From: a virus
IMG/VR virus record: IMGVR_UViG_3300049893_002614
Location: 1 to 23,284 of that record
Length of the DNA stretch: 23,284 nt
Direction: 5' to 3' (one strand)
Shown here: positions 22,793 to 23,284 of the stretch, in pieces
Numbering within the stretch: the stretch's first letter is position 1
Layout: each line of letters begins with the position of its first letter
The notes under the pieces: model-generated
The model's database searches: none
Told to the model about the DNA's origin: nothing
The model's input: only the letters and a program-made list of their open reading frames with translations
Program-made: the position numbers and the translations under genes

Positions 22793-23250
22793 TAGTCGAA
22801 TTTACTCCCGAAACCATCCTGCGGTTTCTCGGCGATCCGCTTCACCAACCGCGCCCGCGCGCTCGGCGTAAACCCCAACTTCTCCGCGTAGTCCTTCAGT
22901 ATCCGACTCCATGCCTGCAACTCCTTGATGTCGTCAGGGGTTTTCTTTATGATATTCGCACAATCCTGATAGCGCACTGTGGCATCACAATACACGGCCA
23001 GCATTTCCGTATCCAGCACATCCAACAACTCATTCGCCGCTTTCAGTCCATTGACCTGCTCGATCTTTGCGCGCCAAACACCAAGCGCCTGTTTATTCAA
23101 CCAAACAGGCGGCGTCAGCATGGACTGTGTTGTCCGTTTGAGTTTTTCGGCCGCTTCCGCCCGCGCAGTCACCTCAGAGGTGGTCCAGTGCTTACCTCCG
23201 TTTTTTTTTCCAACCCCCATCGTTGCCGCAGAAACAGACTTTGTTGGCAT
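22792..23250 (-). CDS. terS: Terminase small subunit (P27 family)
   Basis: A 152-aa protein with the pattern of P27-type small terminases: PPVWLNKQALGVWRAK, LLDVLDTEMLAVYCDATVRYQDC, a long helix, and the C-terminal LGFTPSARARLVKRI. It recognises phage DNA and loads the large subunit. The ATG at 23250 gives the full N-terminal tail (basic, Gly/Lys-rich), but no clear Shine-Dalgarno is seen; an ATG 30 nt further in is possible. A run of nine A's in the coding strand (23201-23209) lies near the N-terminus. Confidence 0.92.
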   Translation of the reverse strand: MPTKSVSAATMGVGKKNGGKHWTTSEVTARAEAAEKLKRTTQSMLTPPVWLNKQALGVWRAKIEQVNGLKAANELLDVLDTEMLAVYCDATVRYQDCANIIKKTPDDIKELQAWSRILKDYAEKLGFTPSARARLVKRIAEKPQDGFGSKFD

Positions 23251-23284
23251 AATAGCTACACAAATCTCATCAGGGACTATTTGC

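Noticed and set aside
1-23284. tRNA or rRNA genes
   Set aside because: I saw no cloverleaf-like segment with T-loop consensus in the intergenic gaps, which are all short.

Overview
The window is almost entirely one late (virion) gene block of a tailed phage or prophage with a long non-contractile (siphovirus-type) tail. It lies on the minus strand and runs from high to low coordinates. On the plus strand at the left edge is the 3' part of a large serine recombinase (probable phage integrase), convergent with the block and separated from it by a bidirectional terminator. Base composition is moderately GC-rich, Shine-Dalgarno sites are frequent, and many genes overlap by ATGA or TAATG, as in a tightly packed phage operon. 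The host cannot be fixed from sequence alone. Heptamer-repeat patches in the integrase and the general protein style make me think of Chloroflexota (Anaerolineae-like), but this is only a guess.

Layout in transcription order. Packaging: P27-type small terminase (23250-22792), HK97-type large terminase (22792-20957), and a small basic helical protein (20953-20612). Next comes a short non-coding interval with a near-consensus promoter, two hairpins and a strong intrinsic terminator (20590-20461), which could encode a ~96-nt RNA or act as an attenuator. Head: an SH3-like protein and three small membrane proteins (20443-19223), portal (19254-18028), S49 prohead protease (18024-17020), a short helical scaffold candidate (17017-16661), P22-like coat protein (16648-15500) and a 57-aa protein (15488-15315). 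After a strong palindrome comes the head-tail connector (15225-14716).

A ~3.3-kb accessory cassette (14682-11362) then separates the connector from the head-tail adaptor, which are usually neighbours. It encodes a zinc-finger-like protein, a 159-aa structural-type protein, a 35-aa membrane peptide, a 99-aa protein, a beta-sandwich protein with a long tail of 20-residue repeats interrupted by one amber codon, and an Ig-like protein.

Tail: adaptor (11362-11015), tail terminator candidate (10990-10637), major tail protein with an Ig-like extension (10627-9719), a hairpin, tail assembly chaperone with a second part in the -1 frame (9660-9107), an HK97 gp10-like protein in an unusual place (9094-8681), tape measure (8666-6399), distal tail protein (6371-4197), Gp37-like tail/baseplate protein (4200-3160) and a fibre-like protein with a carbohydrate-binding-type module (3163-1247). 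Together these would package DNA, build the capsid, join it to the tail and bind the host. No endolysin, repressor or replication gene is visible, so those lie outside the window.
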